Assembly (NCBI RefSeq): GCF_052161655.1 | Contig: NZ_CP197418.1 | Span: 1,054,001 to 1,118,000, forward strand | Direction of reading: 5' to 3' | DNA length: 64,000 nt | Source: Novipirellula sp052161655 | GTDB lineage: Bacteria; Planctomycetota; Planctomycetia; Pirellulales; Pirellulaceae | In this document: piece after piece, positions 27,350 to 35,976 of the stretch | How positions within the stretch are numbered: the stretch's first letter is position 1 | Layout of the letters: each line of letters starts with the position of its first letter | Translations under genes and position numbers: made by a program | The notes under the pieces: model-generated | Database searches by the model: none | What the model saw: only the letters and a program-made list of their open reading frames with translations | Told to the model about the DNA's origin: nothing

Positions 27350-28672
27350 TCAGTTTTCGATGGGGACGGGACGTTTCGTTTCCTTGGTGCCGTATTTAGA
27401 TTTCCAGTCATCAAAGGTTTTGGACCACTTCCCAGGCCGCGCATCTTCGTCCGTGACAATATTCTTATGATGTTCAAAACCTTCCGATGTCACGTTCTCG
27501 ATGATGACTTCGTATCTGCCTTCCGTTTCGTTCTGGACTGGAGCGATAGAGGGTCCGCTAAAGAATTTGCCGTCATACCATAGCCGTAGATCCTTCAGAT
27601 ACTCTTCCGGAATCATCTGCATCGAGTGTTTTTTGACCTGGGCATTCATGCCGAAAACAGCGTGAATATTTTTGATGGAACTGCCTTTAGCAAAGCTACC
27701 GGGCTTCGCGTTGGGATCGAGTTTCAATTGAGATTCTTTGACTCCGCCGAGTCCAATTTGAACGGCGTAAGAGCAGCCTTTCGCGGTGACATTCTCGATG
27801 TTGACCTTTCCATTGACTGCGCTGTGCGGTCCCATCATCACTGCGCACCGCCCGTTTTCGCAAACGATGTTCTTACCAGTAATGTTGTAGACCGCTGTGT
27901 GTAGTCCCACCGCGCCGGTTTCGAGCCGAAGCGTAACGCCTCCGTCCGCGTAAAGATCTTCAAAGTGGACGTTTTGTGCTCCGTGCAACTGAACCATTCC
28001 GTAGCCAGGGCTGCCGTTAAAGATCCGGCAGTTGCGAATCGTGCCGTCGGTGGCACGGCTAACCTCCCAATTCGTCACGTCCTTGATTTTTGTGTTGGTC
28101 GGGCTGAGCGTGATTCCGCAATAAACCGTACAGTTGTCTTTGACATCCATATCGGAGATCAGGAAGTTTTTGACCATTTTGGCGATCACGCCACGGACGC
28201 CTTCCCCCTTATTCGGGAAGCGGTCGGAATAATCGACAGTCCAACGCCCGCCGAGTCCTCGGATACTGACGTTTTCAATGTACGCCTCCTTCTGCCCTTT
28301 GGCGATCTTCTTGGGCTGTTCCGCATCCAGACTGAAGACAACCGTCTTATCACCCTTGGGCCAGAATGGTTTGATGACCGTGCCTTTCTCGATTAACAAG
28401 TGGATGTTTGACATCAGTCGGACGTTCGCCAGACGGTAGGTCCCTGTTGGAACAATCAAACGCCCACCGCCCTTGGCGGCCAGATCGGCGATCGCCTTGC
28501 GGAACGTTTCACTCTGATTGTTCTTCGCGTCGTCGTCGACGAGCCCATAGTCGGTTTTGAGATTTTTCGTCAATCCATTCGGATCCATGGTCTCTGTGTA
28601 TTCAGCCTGAACCAAATGGCTCGACGCGATCAGAACCAAAGCTGCGGAGGCAGCGGATAACAGATGTTTCAT
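27350..28672 (-). CDS. Secreted right-handed beta-helix polysaccharidase-like protein
   Basis: 440 aa from ATG 28672 (AAGG ribosome-binding site upstream), signal peptide about 1-24. Begins like pectate-lyase/GH28 superfamily helices (DDDAKNNQSETFRKAI, GGGRLIVPTGTYRLANVRL), then runs of ENVSIRG, NFLISDMDVKDN, TIRNCRIFNGSPGYG, VHFEDLYADGG and NIENVTAKGC turns. The strand GGVTLRLETG is a candidate active-site strand. Overall shape and the sulfatase-rich setting would suit a GH82-like iota-carrageenase or an unassigned lyase/hydrolase; I cannot tell which. It is probably an endo-acting or oligosaccharide-acting enzyme of the locus. Confidence 0.75.
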   Translation of the reverse strand: MKHLLSAASAALVLIASSHLVQAEYTETMDPNGLTKNLKTDYGLVDDDAKNNQSETFRKAIADLAAKGGGRLIVPTGTYRLANVRLMSNIHLLIEKGTVIKPFWPKGDKTVVFSLDAEQPKKIAKGQKEAYIENVSIRGLGGRWTVDYSDRFPNKGEGVRGVIAKMVKNFLISDMDVKDNCTVYCGITLSPTNTKIKDVTNWEVSRATDGTIRNCRIFNGSPGYGMVQLHGAQNVHFEDLYADGGVTLRLETGAVGLHTAVYNITGKNIVCENGRCAVMMGPHSAVNGKVNIENVTAKGCSYAVQIGLGGVKESQLKLDPNAKPGSFAKGSSIKNIHAVFGMNAQVKKHSMQMIPEEYLKDLRLWYDGKFFSGPSIAPVQNETEGRYEVIIENVTSEGFEHHKNIVTDEDARPGKWSKTFDDWKSKYGTKETKRPVPIEN

Positions 28673-28762
28673 TGTTCTACCTTTTTGATGAGGTTGTTCG
28701 TGCAAGGAGATTGATCAGGGATTCCTTTCATCGCCAACACGACGTGTTTCTGTGTTCTCTGT

Positions 28763-29231
28763 TCAATCCTTTTTGCCCTGCCGCTTCTTCGTTAGTTGTT
28801 CTCGCGTGGGAGCTACGGGCAAATACGCACCAGTCGATTTCAAATACGCCATCAGCTGCTTATCCAACGCCTCCGCTCTTTCAGACATGGACGCGGCAAG
28901 GTTTTTGGTTTCATGCGGATCCTCGGCGATATTGAATAGCAGCACGTCGCCGTGGTGGTAGTTATGGATCAGTTTGTAATCGCCGACGCGGATCGCGCTG
29001 GCCGGGCATCGGACTGGGCGTATAGCAATTGTCAAACCGCATCCACTCCTTCGAAAGTTCGTCCATCTTCGGCGTTTCATAAAACGCACTTCCGTTGTAG
29101 CCGACGTCATTCCAGCCAAAATCATCGATCAGATTAAACAGAACGTTTGGTTGATCATTGGCTGACGCGTAAAAGCCCGGCACAGGCAATAGTGCCAAAG
29201 TTAGAAGAATCATGCTTTTTAGTTTTGTCAC
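28763..29231 (-). pseudogene. Sulfatase remnant with its middle deleted
   Basis: The N-terminal part (start GTG 29231 or ATG 29213) has a signal peptide, then PNVLFNLIDDFGWNDVGYNG and YETPKMDELSKEWMRFDNC. At about 29010-29030 it joins, in another frame, a sulfatase C-terminus (IRVGDYKLIHNYHHGD, LLFNIAEDPHETKNLA) that ends at 28763. The active-site Cys motif and about 300 residues are missing. The N-terminal part resembles the 20962-21235 remnant. Confidence 0.88.
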
Positions 29232-29486
29232 CAGGGCTCCTCGCAAATTCGCGTACCTTTGGTAATACGCAACAATGGCATGGATTAGACAAAAATCCGA
29301 TCGGTCGGCAGATTTTTGATTAAACTCTTTGCCGAACGTTTGACGTTCTCGCTTATTCCTTTGCGACTTACTCCCGGCCTTCTCGCTGACTTGACCCGAA
29401 TGAGTCCGGCGATGCCCCGACGCATCGTTGCTGCAACTTCGATTACGGATCGCGATACTCTGTTTCGTTCGCTGGCTTCAACTCCG

Positions 29487-32348
29487 TTAAGGTGAAAATA
29501 CATCCTGAAGTTCGATGTCAATGAACCGGAAACTGCCGAGTTGCACGTCGATTTCGGCGGTGTCCGCATCCAGCATCGGAATCGTTTCGCCGGTCATGAC
29601 ATCGGTGATCTGAGCAGGACGCACGGTATTGAATTGCACGGTGGCGGTGCGGGCTTTCGGGTTGATGTAGCCCGTGTCGACCAGGGTCAGACGCAGGTGA
29701 GTGGGAGCAGATTGGGCGGTGACCCAGCCTACGTCGCCAGTCACGGTCAGCGGCAACAGCGACCCCTTGTCGGCGATGGCCTTGATAACGGTGTCATGGT
29801 AGGTGTCGGCTGCGTGGACAGTTGATCCGTCTGCGGAGAGATAGCTGTGCCCGTTGGTAATGAACTCCTGCATGATGTTCCTGTAGAGCGGATGCAGGTG
29901 ATCCTGCAGCTTGCCGCGTGGCGCGTTGGGGTCAGCAAGCGTTCCTGACTGCGGAGGCGTGAGCAGTACCATGCCTTTAGGAAACGGAGAGATAAAGCTC
30001 AGTCGGCGTTCCTTGACATCGGCTGCAAATCGCGAGTAGTCCCACGGCGTTGTTGCCGCGCCCATCCAGGTCGCGTTCATGCGGCTGAACACCATCGGAT
30101 TGGCCGTCTCCGCAGCTTCGTCATAGAAGACGTTCCATTTGCCGTTGTTCCCTTCGTTCATATAGCGTTCGTTTGGATTCGCGATGCTCAGATGGACCGG
30201 GTTGAAGCTCACGATTTCATCGCGGCGAGGTACGTAGAGCGCTCCGGATTCGATCAGCTCCCAAAGGATGCTCATGTACTCTTGGTCGACAGGGAAATTG
30301 TCGAGGTACTGTGCGCCGCCAGCGACATGGAACACTAGGTTCAGCAAAAAATGATTGGGCAGCATCTGGTTGCTGTGCTGGCGTGAGCGATCGTAGCTGG
30401 GGTTATCCGGCACGGCACGCGTTCCCCAACTGTCGACCGAACCGGCGGCCCACAGCCCCATCCGTCCCGCCAGGCTCATCTCCATCGTCTTGTCGGTGGT
30501 CTCTTCCATGGCGGGAACAAACACATCGGCATATTTGCCCGAGACTAAAATGTCCCACATCAGCTTATCACTGCTGGGCTTAAACGATTTCTGATACACG
30601 TTCGCGTTCCAGAAAATGTTTTTGGACCGAACAAAAATGTTGCCGTTACGAGGCTGGCAATACTTCGCAAACGGCTCGAACATATTGTCGATCACCCACT
30701 CGAAATCCGCGCCGTGGCCTTCCATTTCGGGAAAGATCTGCACCGTCTTCTTACCGCCGTTGTTCCAGGCACGGTCGACGAGTGCGTAGCGGGTTTCCAA
30801 ACTGTAGAACAGCGGATCGTTGCCGTGACCGCCCCAGTAAGCGACTCCCTGCTGGTCGCCGTCAATCGCGGGCGCGAATAGATTGACGATTCCTTCCTGA
30901 TCCATCTTCGGATCTTTGTAGTCGTGTCGGCTGTCGTGTTTCTTGCGATAGACTTCATTGGTGACGACCGTATCGCGATTCCAACTGGGCGGGTATTGGA
31001 CCTTGTTGGTGTACTTGTTGCCAAGGAATTGGATGTGGGGGCTGGAGCTTTCCAATCGCTTCGCCAGACTTGCAACCGCAGGGGACTTCAACGACTCAGA
31101 CATGAAATAGACCGGCGGTCGTGGCCGCCCGGCGACTTCGTGTGCGGGGCGTTTAAAACGATCCACCTGAGTCTTGAGTTCCGCCCGGCGCAGGCGGATG
31201 GCGGCGACATTCCCGACAGGTTCAAGGGTTTGATATGCGTTTTTCCAGCCGTCCACCGACGTATCGAGTAGATGGATGCAACTGCCTCCGCTTTCAGAGC
31301 TGGCCAGAATGAATGTCGTGTCCGTCACCTGCCAGAGATCGTTGTAGCTGTACTTTGAATTCAACACCTCCGCTTTCTTGACTTCGAGATCGGGCGACAG
31401 CAATACAATCGCCGGTCCCATCAACAGCAAGTACTCAAAACTGTCTCCCTTCGGAATGACGCGAGGCTGGAGCACGTGGTAACGGATGCGGTCGATCTTC
31501 CTTCTCAGCGAGGAGAGATCCACGCTCCTGTAGTCGCCGGATTTCGAATCATAGATGCCCAGGGCTGCGTCTCCGATAATTTGCGACGTGCCGACCAGAA
31601 TTTCACCGGCTCCATCACCGTCGGTATCACAGACGTGCATGTCACCCAGCGTTTTCAATCCACCGATATCAACTCCCTTATTCGATTTCGGCATCATCGC
31701 CAGCGGGTCAAATTCATAGAGGACACCCGCTTCCTGCATGTGGTTGTTGAAACCGGCCATCATCAGATTTTCATTTCCGTCGGATGTCGGAAACGGACGG
31801 ACGAAGTTGACGTTATGCACGTTGGATGGCGCACCGGCCTCCGCATGCCATGCCTTCTGTTTGCTGTAAGTTGATGACGCAACGGTCGAGATCAGCTTGC
31901 CCTTCGCGTCGAGGTAGTACATGTTCATGTCGAACCCGCCGCAGGCAACGTACGACGTGTCGCCGTTTTTGACCGCGCAGACCGAATACATCGGCACCTC
32001 GTTTTTCTTGAACTGCCATTGAGTCTCTCCACGCACATTCAGGCAGTAAACACTTCCATCCGCGTTGGCCGCCAGGATTTCGTCGATGCCGTTACCAGTT
32101 AGATCCGCGCACCACAGATCGTGGTTCATGTATCCGGACAGAGTGTTTTTCCAGGCGATCGTCCCATCGAAACGCATGCCAATCACGGTCCCCTCATAGC
32201 TGCTGGCCGCGATGAAAGACGTCCCTTTGCTCTGCCAGGTGCGAACCTTGGTGATGGTGTATCCGGTGTCGAAACTGGTGATCCCGGCACCACTGCATAC
32301 CGATGCCGCAACCAAGACGATGACGATACTCTGAAACGCTTTTATCAT
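29487..32348 (-). CDS. Large secreted two-domain protein, candidate lambda-carrageenase-like (GH150) enzyme
   Basis: 953 aa, signal peptide 1-20. Residues about 30-370 form an N-terminal propeller of PQQ/FG-GAP-like blades (FDGTIAWKNTLSG, DLTGNGIDEILAANADGSVY, DTDGDGAGEILVGTSQ). Residues about 400-860 are a separate domain rich in aromatic and acidic residues (YWGGHGNDPLFYSLE, IFPEMEGHGADFEW, NIFVRSKNIFWNANVY). The C-terminal 90 residues look like a beta-sandwich. Size and a propeller-plus-catalytic-domain plan agree with what I recall of GH150 lambda-carrageenase (about 940 aa). Without a search that remains a hypothesis. The only feature certain is a large exported protein in a sulfatase locus. 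Confidence 0.7.
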   Translation of the reverse strand: MIKAFQSIVIVLVAASVCSGAGITSFDTGYTITKVRTWQSKGTSFIAASSYEGTVIGMRFDGTIAWKNTLSGYMNHDLWCADLTGNGIDEILAANADGSVYCLNVRGETQWQFKKNEVPMYSVCAVKNGDTSYVACGGFDMNMYYLDAKGKLISTVASSTYSKQKAWHAEAGAPSNVHNVNFVRPFPTSDGNENLMMAGFNNHMQEAGVLYEFDPLAMMPKSNKGVDIGGLKTLGDMHVCDTDGDGAGEILVGTSQIIGDAALGIYDSKSGDYRSVDLSSLRRKIDRIRYHVLQPRVIPKGDSFEYLLLMGPAIVLLSPDLEVKKAEVLNSKYSYNDLWQVTDTTFILASSESGGSCIHLLDTSVDGWKNAYQTLEPVGNVAAIRLRRAELKTQVDRFKRPAHEVAGRPRPPVYFMSESLKSPAVASLAKRLESSSPHIQFLGNKYTNKVQYPPSWNRDTVVTNEVYRKKHDSRHDYKDPKMDQEGIVNLFAPAIDGDQQGVAYWGGHGNDPLFYSLETRYALVDRAWNNGGKKTVQIFPEMEGHGADFEWVIDNMFEPFAKYCQPRNGNIFVRSKNIFWNANVYQKSFKPSSDKLMWDILVSGKYADVFVPAMEETTDKTMEMSLAGRMGLWAAGSVDSWGTRAVPDNPSYDRSRQHSNQMLPNHFLLNLVFHVAGGAQYLDNFPVDQEYMSILWELIESGALYVPRRDEIVSFNPVHLSIANPNERYMNEGNNGKWNVFYDEAAETANPMVFSRMNATWMGAATTPWDYSRFAADVKERRLSFISPFPKGMVLLTPPQSGTLADPNAPRGKLQDHLHPLYRNIMQEFITNGHSYLSADGSTVHAADTYHDTVIKAIADKGSLLPLTVTGDVGWVTAQSAPTHLRLTLVDTGYINPKARTATVQFNTVRPAQITDVMTGETIPMLDADTAEIDVQLGSFRFIDIELQDVFSP

Positions 32349-32391
32349 GATGACCTTTGCTCGTGAACTGGCGGATGAACTGCACTATCGA

Positions 32392-34191
32392 TCATTTGTT
32401 CGATAGATTTTCGCGTTCCACGACGGCCTGCATGTCGCGATCAAACGCTTCGCCATCGAACGGAACGACGATAATCTTGCTGCCGTGATCGTCGTTGCCG
32501 CGATCCGCACCTTTCGTGACGTCGATGACCGAAAAGTTGAAGTGGGTGATGTGTCCGTCTTCCACATACGCCGTCGGTCGCTGCACGATATACCACTCAT
32601 CAACCGTACCGTCGGGATAGCGGAACAGGGCTTCATCTTTACGGTAAGCAATGCCCCGATACTTCCAGTCGTGGATGCCGTCCTTCGATGAAAAATGATA
32701 AGTGGTTTTTCCAGGCCAGTGGTTCACCAGCATGTGATACATCTCGCCGCTGTACCACGCCGTGGGATCCTCCATGCGAGTCTGCGGAATTTCTGACATA
32801 TCCTTGTAGACCCGGTCCGACACGATTTTATACGGCCCGAGGATTCCATCCTCACTGATCATGACGGCAGTGGAACGTCCAACGATCATGTAGCGACCGT
32901 CATGTCGCGGAATAATCATGACATTGGACATATTCCCCTTCCCGCCTTCATATGCCGCCAATCCAGGGTTGAAACCATTCGCCTCCCACTTGATTTCACC
33001 TAGCAGCGTGAAGGGGCCGTTTGGATTATCCGAAACAAACACCTCGCCACGGGTTCTCTCACTGGTAACCATCGCATAGCGACCGTCGAACATGCGCAAC
33101 CCAATGACATTGTGGCCGAGTCCCTCTTTCCAATCCGGCCAGGTCAGGCCTAGGTCGCGATAGGGGCCCATTACATGATCACTAACCGCATGTATACCTT
33201 TGGAATGTTCTTTCCAGCCGTTGCCATGCGGTTGTGCCTGTGTCCAACGACTGGCATACATGTGGTATTTTCCGTCATCGCCTTTCACAATGCTTCCGTC
33301 CCAGTAGCACCAATTCTTCATCGTCGGGTCTTCCAGTCCGTTCCTCGGATCGCGAGGCAAAATGGACTGTCCCCAGATGCCTTGATCAACCAACGGCCCC
33401 TGCGGTTCCATCGGAAGGATGTACTTCTTAAAGTTCACCCCTTGCCAGGTTTTCGGGGGAGCAGGCGGTGCCGAGTCGTTGTTGATTTCAAAGCGGCTAA
33501 CCAGACGGTTCGCCACGCCGGCATCCGCATCAGCTTTTCCGGCCTGAATCACACCGAACAACTGATCCACCGATCCTTCGGCGAACGCGAGCTCCTTGGT
33601 TTCCCATCGTGTCGAAAAATCCGATTCGGGATTGAGGTTCGAGAGCAGGACAACCATGTCCCACTTGTCCGCGTCGGCGCGCGTCAGAGTCATTGAAAGT
33701 CGGAGAGGATCACTGGTACCGACCGCTGCATTGCCCTTGAATCCGATCGCCTTCTTTTCAAACACAATCCCCTCAGGATAACCTTCGCGGCCGATTGAAT
33801 CGTAGTCGCCCCAGCCCTTGCGATCGTATGTCGCCAGCAAACGACTGTTGTCATTGGTCAATCCCACCAGGATCAACTCGCTATCGTTCTTATTCTTGAC
33901 CTGGTCGAATGTGAAATCGATGGCAACTGTAATAGAGTCGCCAACCTTCGAGGCGGCGAACGCTTCGGCATGGGTGATGAATCCTCCCGCCCACTTTTTG
34001 TCCGGAAGCAGCAGCATTTTCTTGCCATTGCCGACGAACCCATCGCCTGCTTTACCATTATTCCATTGCTCGCTCTGCACGATTGGAGCACCGGAGGGAA
34101 AGCGGCTTTCATCGGAAAAGTCGACAACTTCCGCCATCGCCCCGCTCATGCCGAGCAGGAAGGCGATGGCAGTACATAGGTATATTTTCAT
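32392..34191 (-). CDS. Five-bladed beta-propeller glycosidase (GH43/GH117-like) with N-terminal sandwich
   Basis: 599 aa from ATG 34191, which gives the clear signal peptide MKIYLCTAIAFLLGMSGAMA; the frame is open upstream to 34272, inside the next gene. Residues about 25-225 form a beta-sandwich of DUF1080/concanavalin type. Residues about 240-580 are propeller-like: NWCYWDGSIVKGDDGKYHMY, GLGHNVIGLRMFDGRYAMV, RMEDPTAWYSGEMYHMLVNH and a C-terminal HFNFSVIDVTKGADRG. It is paralogous to the protein at 35977. Acidic residues in NGLEDPTM, GHNV and EDPTAW are catalytic candidates. Confidence 0.82.
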   Translation of the reverse strand: MKIYLCTAIAFLLGMSGAMAEVVDFSDESRFPSGAPIVQSEQWNNGKAGDGFVGNGKKMLLLPDKKWAGGFITHAEAFAASKVGDSITVAIDFTFDQVKNKNDSELILVGLTNDNSRLLATYDRKGWGDYDSIGREGYPEGIVFEKKAIGFKGNAAVGTSDPLRLSMTLTRADADKWDMVVLLSNLNPESDFSTRWETKELAFAEGSVDQLFGVIQAGKADADAGVANRLVSRFEINNDSAPPAPPKTWQGVNFKKYILPMEPQGPLVDQGIWGQSILPRDPRNGLEDPTMKNWCYWDGSIVKGDDGKYHMYASRWTQAQPHGNGWKEHSKGIHAVSDHVMGPYRDLGLTWPDWKEGLGHNVIGLRMFDGRYAMVTSERTRGEVFVSDNPNGPFTLLGEIKWEANGFNPGLAAYEGGKGNMSNVMIIPRHDGRYMIVGRSTAVMISEDGILGPYKIVSDRVYKDMSEIPQTRMEDPTAWYSGEMYHMLVNHWPGKTTYHFSSKDGIHDWKYRGIAYRKDEALFRYPDGTVDEWYIVQRPTAYVEDGHITHFNFSVIDVTKGADRGNDDHGSKIIVVPFDGEAFDRDMQAVVERENLSNK

Positions 34192-34250
34192 AGTGTTGGT
34201 GACGCGTATTGGTGATCTCATTTCATTCACTGTACTTTTTGCCGAACACC

Positions 34251-35729
34251 TTAAATGTCCTCGGGGCTCCACTCGGGAATACCTCGCTTCGCTTTCTGCT
34301 CGTAGTAAAGCGTTTCCAAAGGAGCGTGCTCATGCTCCCAGGTGTTGCCCTGATTGATCATGTGCGGGAGCATCGTTTCATACCAATCGAAGTGCGACTT
34401 ACTGAGCTGCTCAACCAGCTCCGGATACTGATTTGCCACGTTGTGATCTTCGTACGGATCGTGCTGGATATCAAACAGCTCTTTGCCGACCAACCGCCAA
34501 CGATCCGTCCGTACGGACCACAGCTTATCAGCCGCCTGCCGAGGATCTTTGCCGAGGTTTCCCTTATGTGTCTGTAGAGTACGTGGTGCCCAGGTTGCTC
34601 CTGGATTCTTCAGTAACGGAAGCAGGCTGCGGCCTTCCAGTTCCTGGGTAGCTTGCGTTGCATCCGCCCCCGCGAGTTCACAGAATGTGGGGAACAAGTC
34701 GATGTGAGCGGTCAACGCGGTGATGTCTTTGTCTTCTTGCAGCTTTCCTTTCCAATACCAGAACGCCGGGACATGCACGCCGCCTTCATAGGGTGTTCCC
34801 TTACCGGTTTTATGGCCTGCCTTGAAGTTCGGTCCGCCGCCTCCTGGAGCGCCGTTGTCGGTTGTAAAAATGATTAACGTGTTGTCGAGCATATTCCACT
34901 CGTCAAGCTTCTGCATCATGACCCCAAAGTTGTCATCGATGTTCTCGATCATCGCCAATCGCGGATTGGGTTTCTTGAGCCCGCGGTCTACCATTCGCTG
35001 CAGGTTTTCCTGCGGAGCGATCAAAGGGGAGTGCGGCGTATTGGTCGAGACGTACGCAAAGAACGGTTTCCTGTTGGCGTGCTGATCCCGCATCCAGGCC
35101 AGTGCGGCATGAAAGAAGATGTCAGCGCAGTAGCCTTTCGTTTGGACGATGGTGTCATTGTGCAGCAGGACCGGATCAAAGTACTTCGCTTTCTTGCCGC
35201 CGCCTTGATTCGGTGGAAAGTCCGCATAGCTTGTGATTTCAACGCCACTTTCTCGCTGCCCAATCCCGCCGGCCCCGTGTACCAGCACTTCGGAGAAACC
35301 TCGGTTGCCGGGACGGTAGGCTTCGAGATCACCTAGGTGCCACTTGCCAAAGATCCCCGTTTCGTAACCTGCCCGCTGAAGAAGCTGTGGAAATGTCGTC
35401 AGGTCCAACGCCATTCGTTCGCATTCGGCATGGGGCGCCGTGACGGCCGCACGAAACTCATGCACTCCGCTCATGATCGCTGCCCGCGTCGGGGCACAGT
35501 TGGGGCTGACGTAATAATTTGTAAACCGCAACGACTTCTCAGCAAACCGATCGATGTGCGGCGTTTGGACTTCGGGATGGCCCATGTGCGACAGGAGCAT
35601 CCCCTGATCGTCGGTCATCACGAACACAATGTCAGGCCGCGAATTCTCCAGCGTCGTCGCTTCGACGGTATCTGCGTTGGCAGCGGACGAAAGCAGCGTC
35701 ATTGTGACCATGACAAGTGGATATCTCAT
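34251..35729 (-). CDS. Type I sulfatase (arylsulfatase A-like)
   Basis: 492-aa exported sulfatase. The signal MRYPLVMVTMTLLSSAANAD is nearly identical to that of the remnant at 20962-21235. It has FVMTDDQGMLLSHMGHP, the canonical motif CAPTR (Cys78), GKWHLGD, the VSTNTPHSPLIAP strand and FTTDNGAPGGGGPNFKAGHK. The C-terminus has LFDIQHDPYEDHNVANQYPE. Its 5' end is in the 260-bp duplicated segment; a relic of another sulfatase's 3' end is directly upstream. Confidence 0.93.
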   Translation of the reverse strand: MRYPLVMVTMTLLSSAANADTVEATTLENSRPDIVFVMTDDQGMLLSHMGHPEVQTPHIDRFAEKSLRFTNYYVSPNCAPTRAAIMSGVHEFRAAVTAPHAECERMALDLTTFPQLLQRAGYETGIFGKWHLGDLEAYRPGNRGFSEVLVHGAGGIGQRESGVEITSYADFPPNQGGGKKAKYFDPVLLHNDTIVQTKGYCADIFFHAALAWMRDQHANRKPFFAYVSTNTPHSPLIAPQENLQRMVDRGLKKPNPRLAMIENIDDNFGVMMQKLDEWNMLDNTLIIFTTDNGAPGGGGPNFKAGHKTGKGTPYEGGVHVPAFWYWKGKLQEDKDITALTAHIDLFPTFCELAGADATQATQELEGRSLLPLLKNPGATWAPRTLQTHKGNLGKDPRQAADKLWSVRTDRWRLVGKELFDIQHDPYEDHNVANQYPELVEQLSKSHFDWYETMLPHMINQGNTWEHEHAPLETLYYEQKAKRGIPEWSPEDI

Positions 35730-35893
35730 AACACTTCAATCCGATTCATTCATTTGTGCACTGTTGAAACAAACTCTTAGCGTTTCAGTTGTGTTTATTC
35801 GCTGCTTTTCCTGGGTGAGGCAATTTTCGCATCCTTTTCCGAAATCACACGGGCTTTGGTTGCCCACTGCACTTGCCGGTCAAGCAACGTGCC
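35635..35893. repeat. Second copy of the 260-bp segment, with relic of a sulfatase 3' end
   Basis: Matches 21141-21400 in order and orientation. Read on the minus strand, about 35893-35792 corresponds to the last 30 or so codons of the sulfatase at 21302 (DRQVQW, then ARVISEKDAKIA and KSSE). Here there is no gene body, only this end. The rest of the gap 35730-35976 has no gene. Confidence 0.87.
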
Positions 35894-35976
35894 GACCTGC
35901 CGATCCTTTCTATTTTCTCAACGACTTCCAGCGTGAACAAATCAGCACGCTGAAAAAACTTTGAAGCAGAAGCATC

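Noticed and set aside
34192..34272. Longer N-terminus of the 32392 glycosidase
   Set aside because: It would overlap the neighbouring sulfatase and bury the signal peptide; ATG 34191 starts right at the signal.
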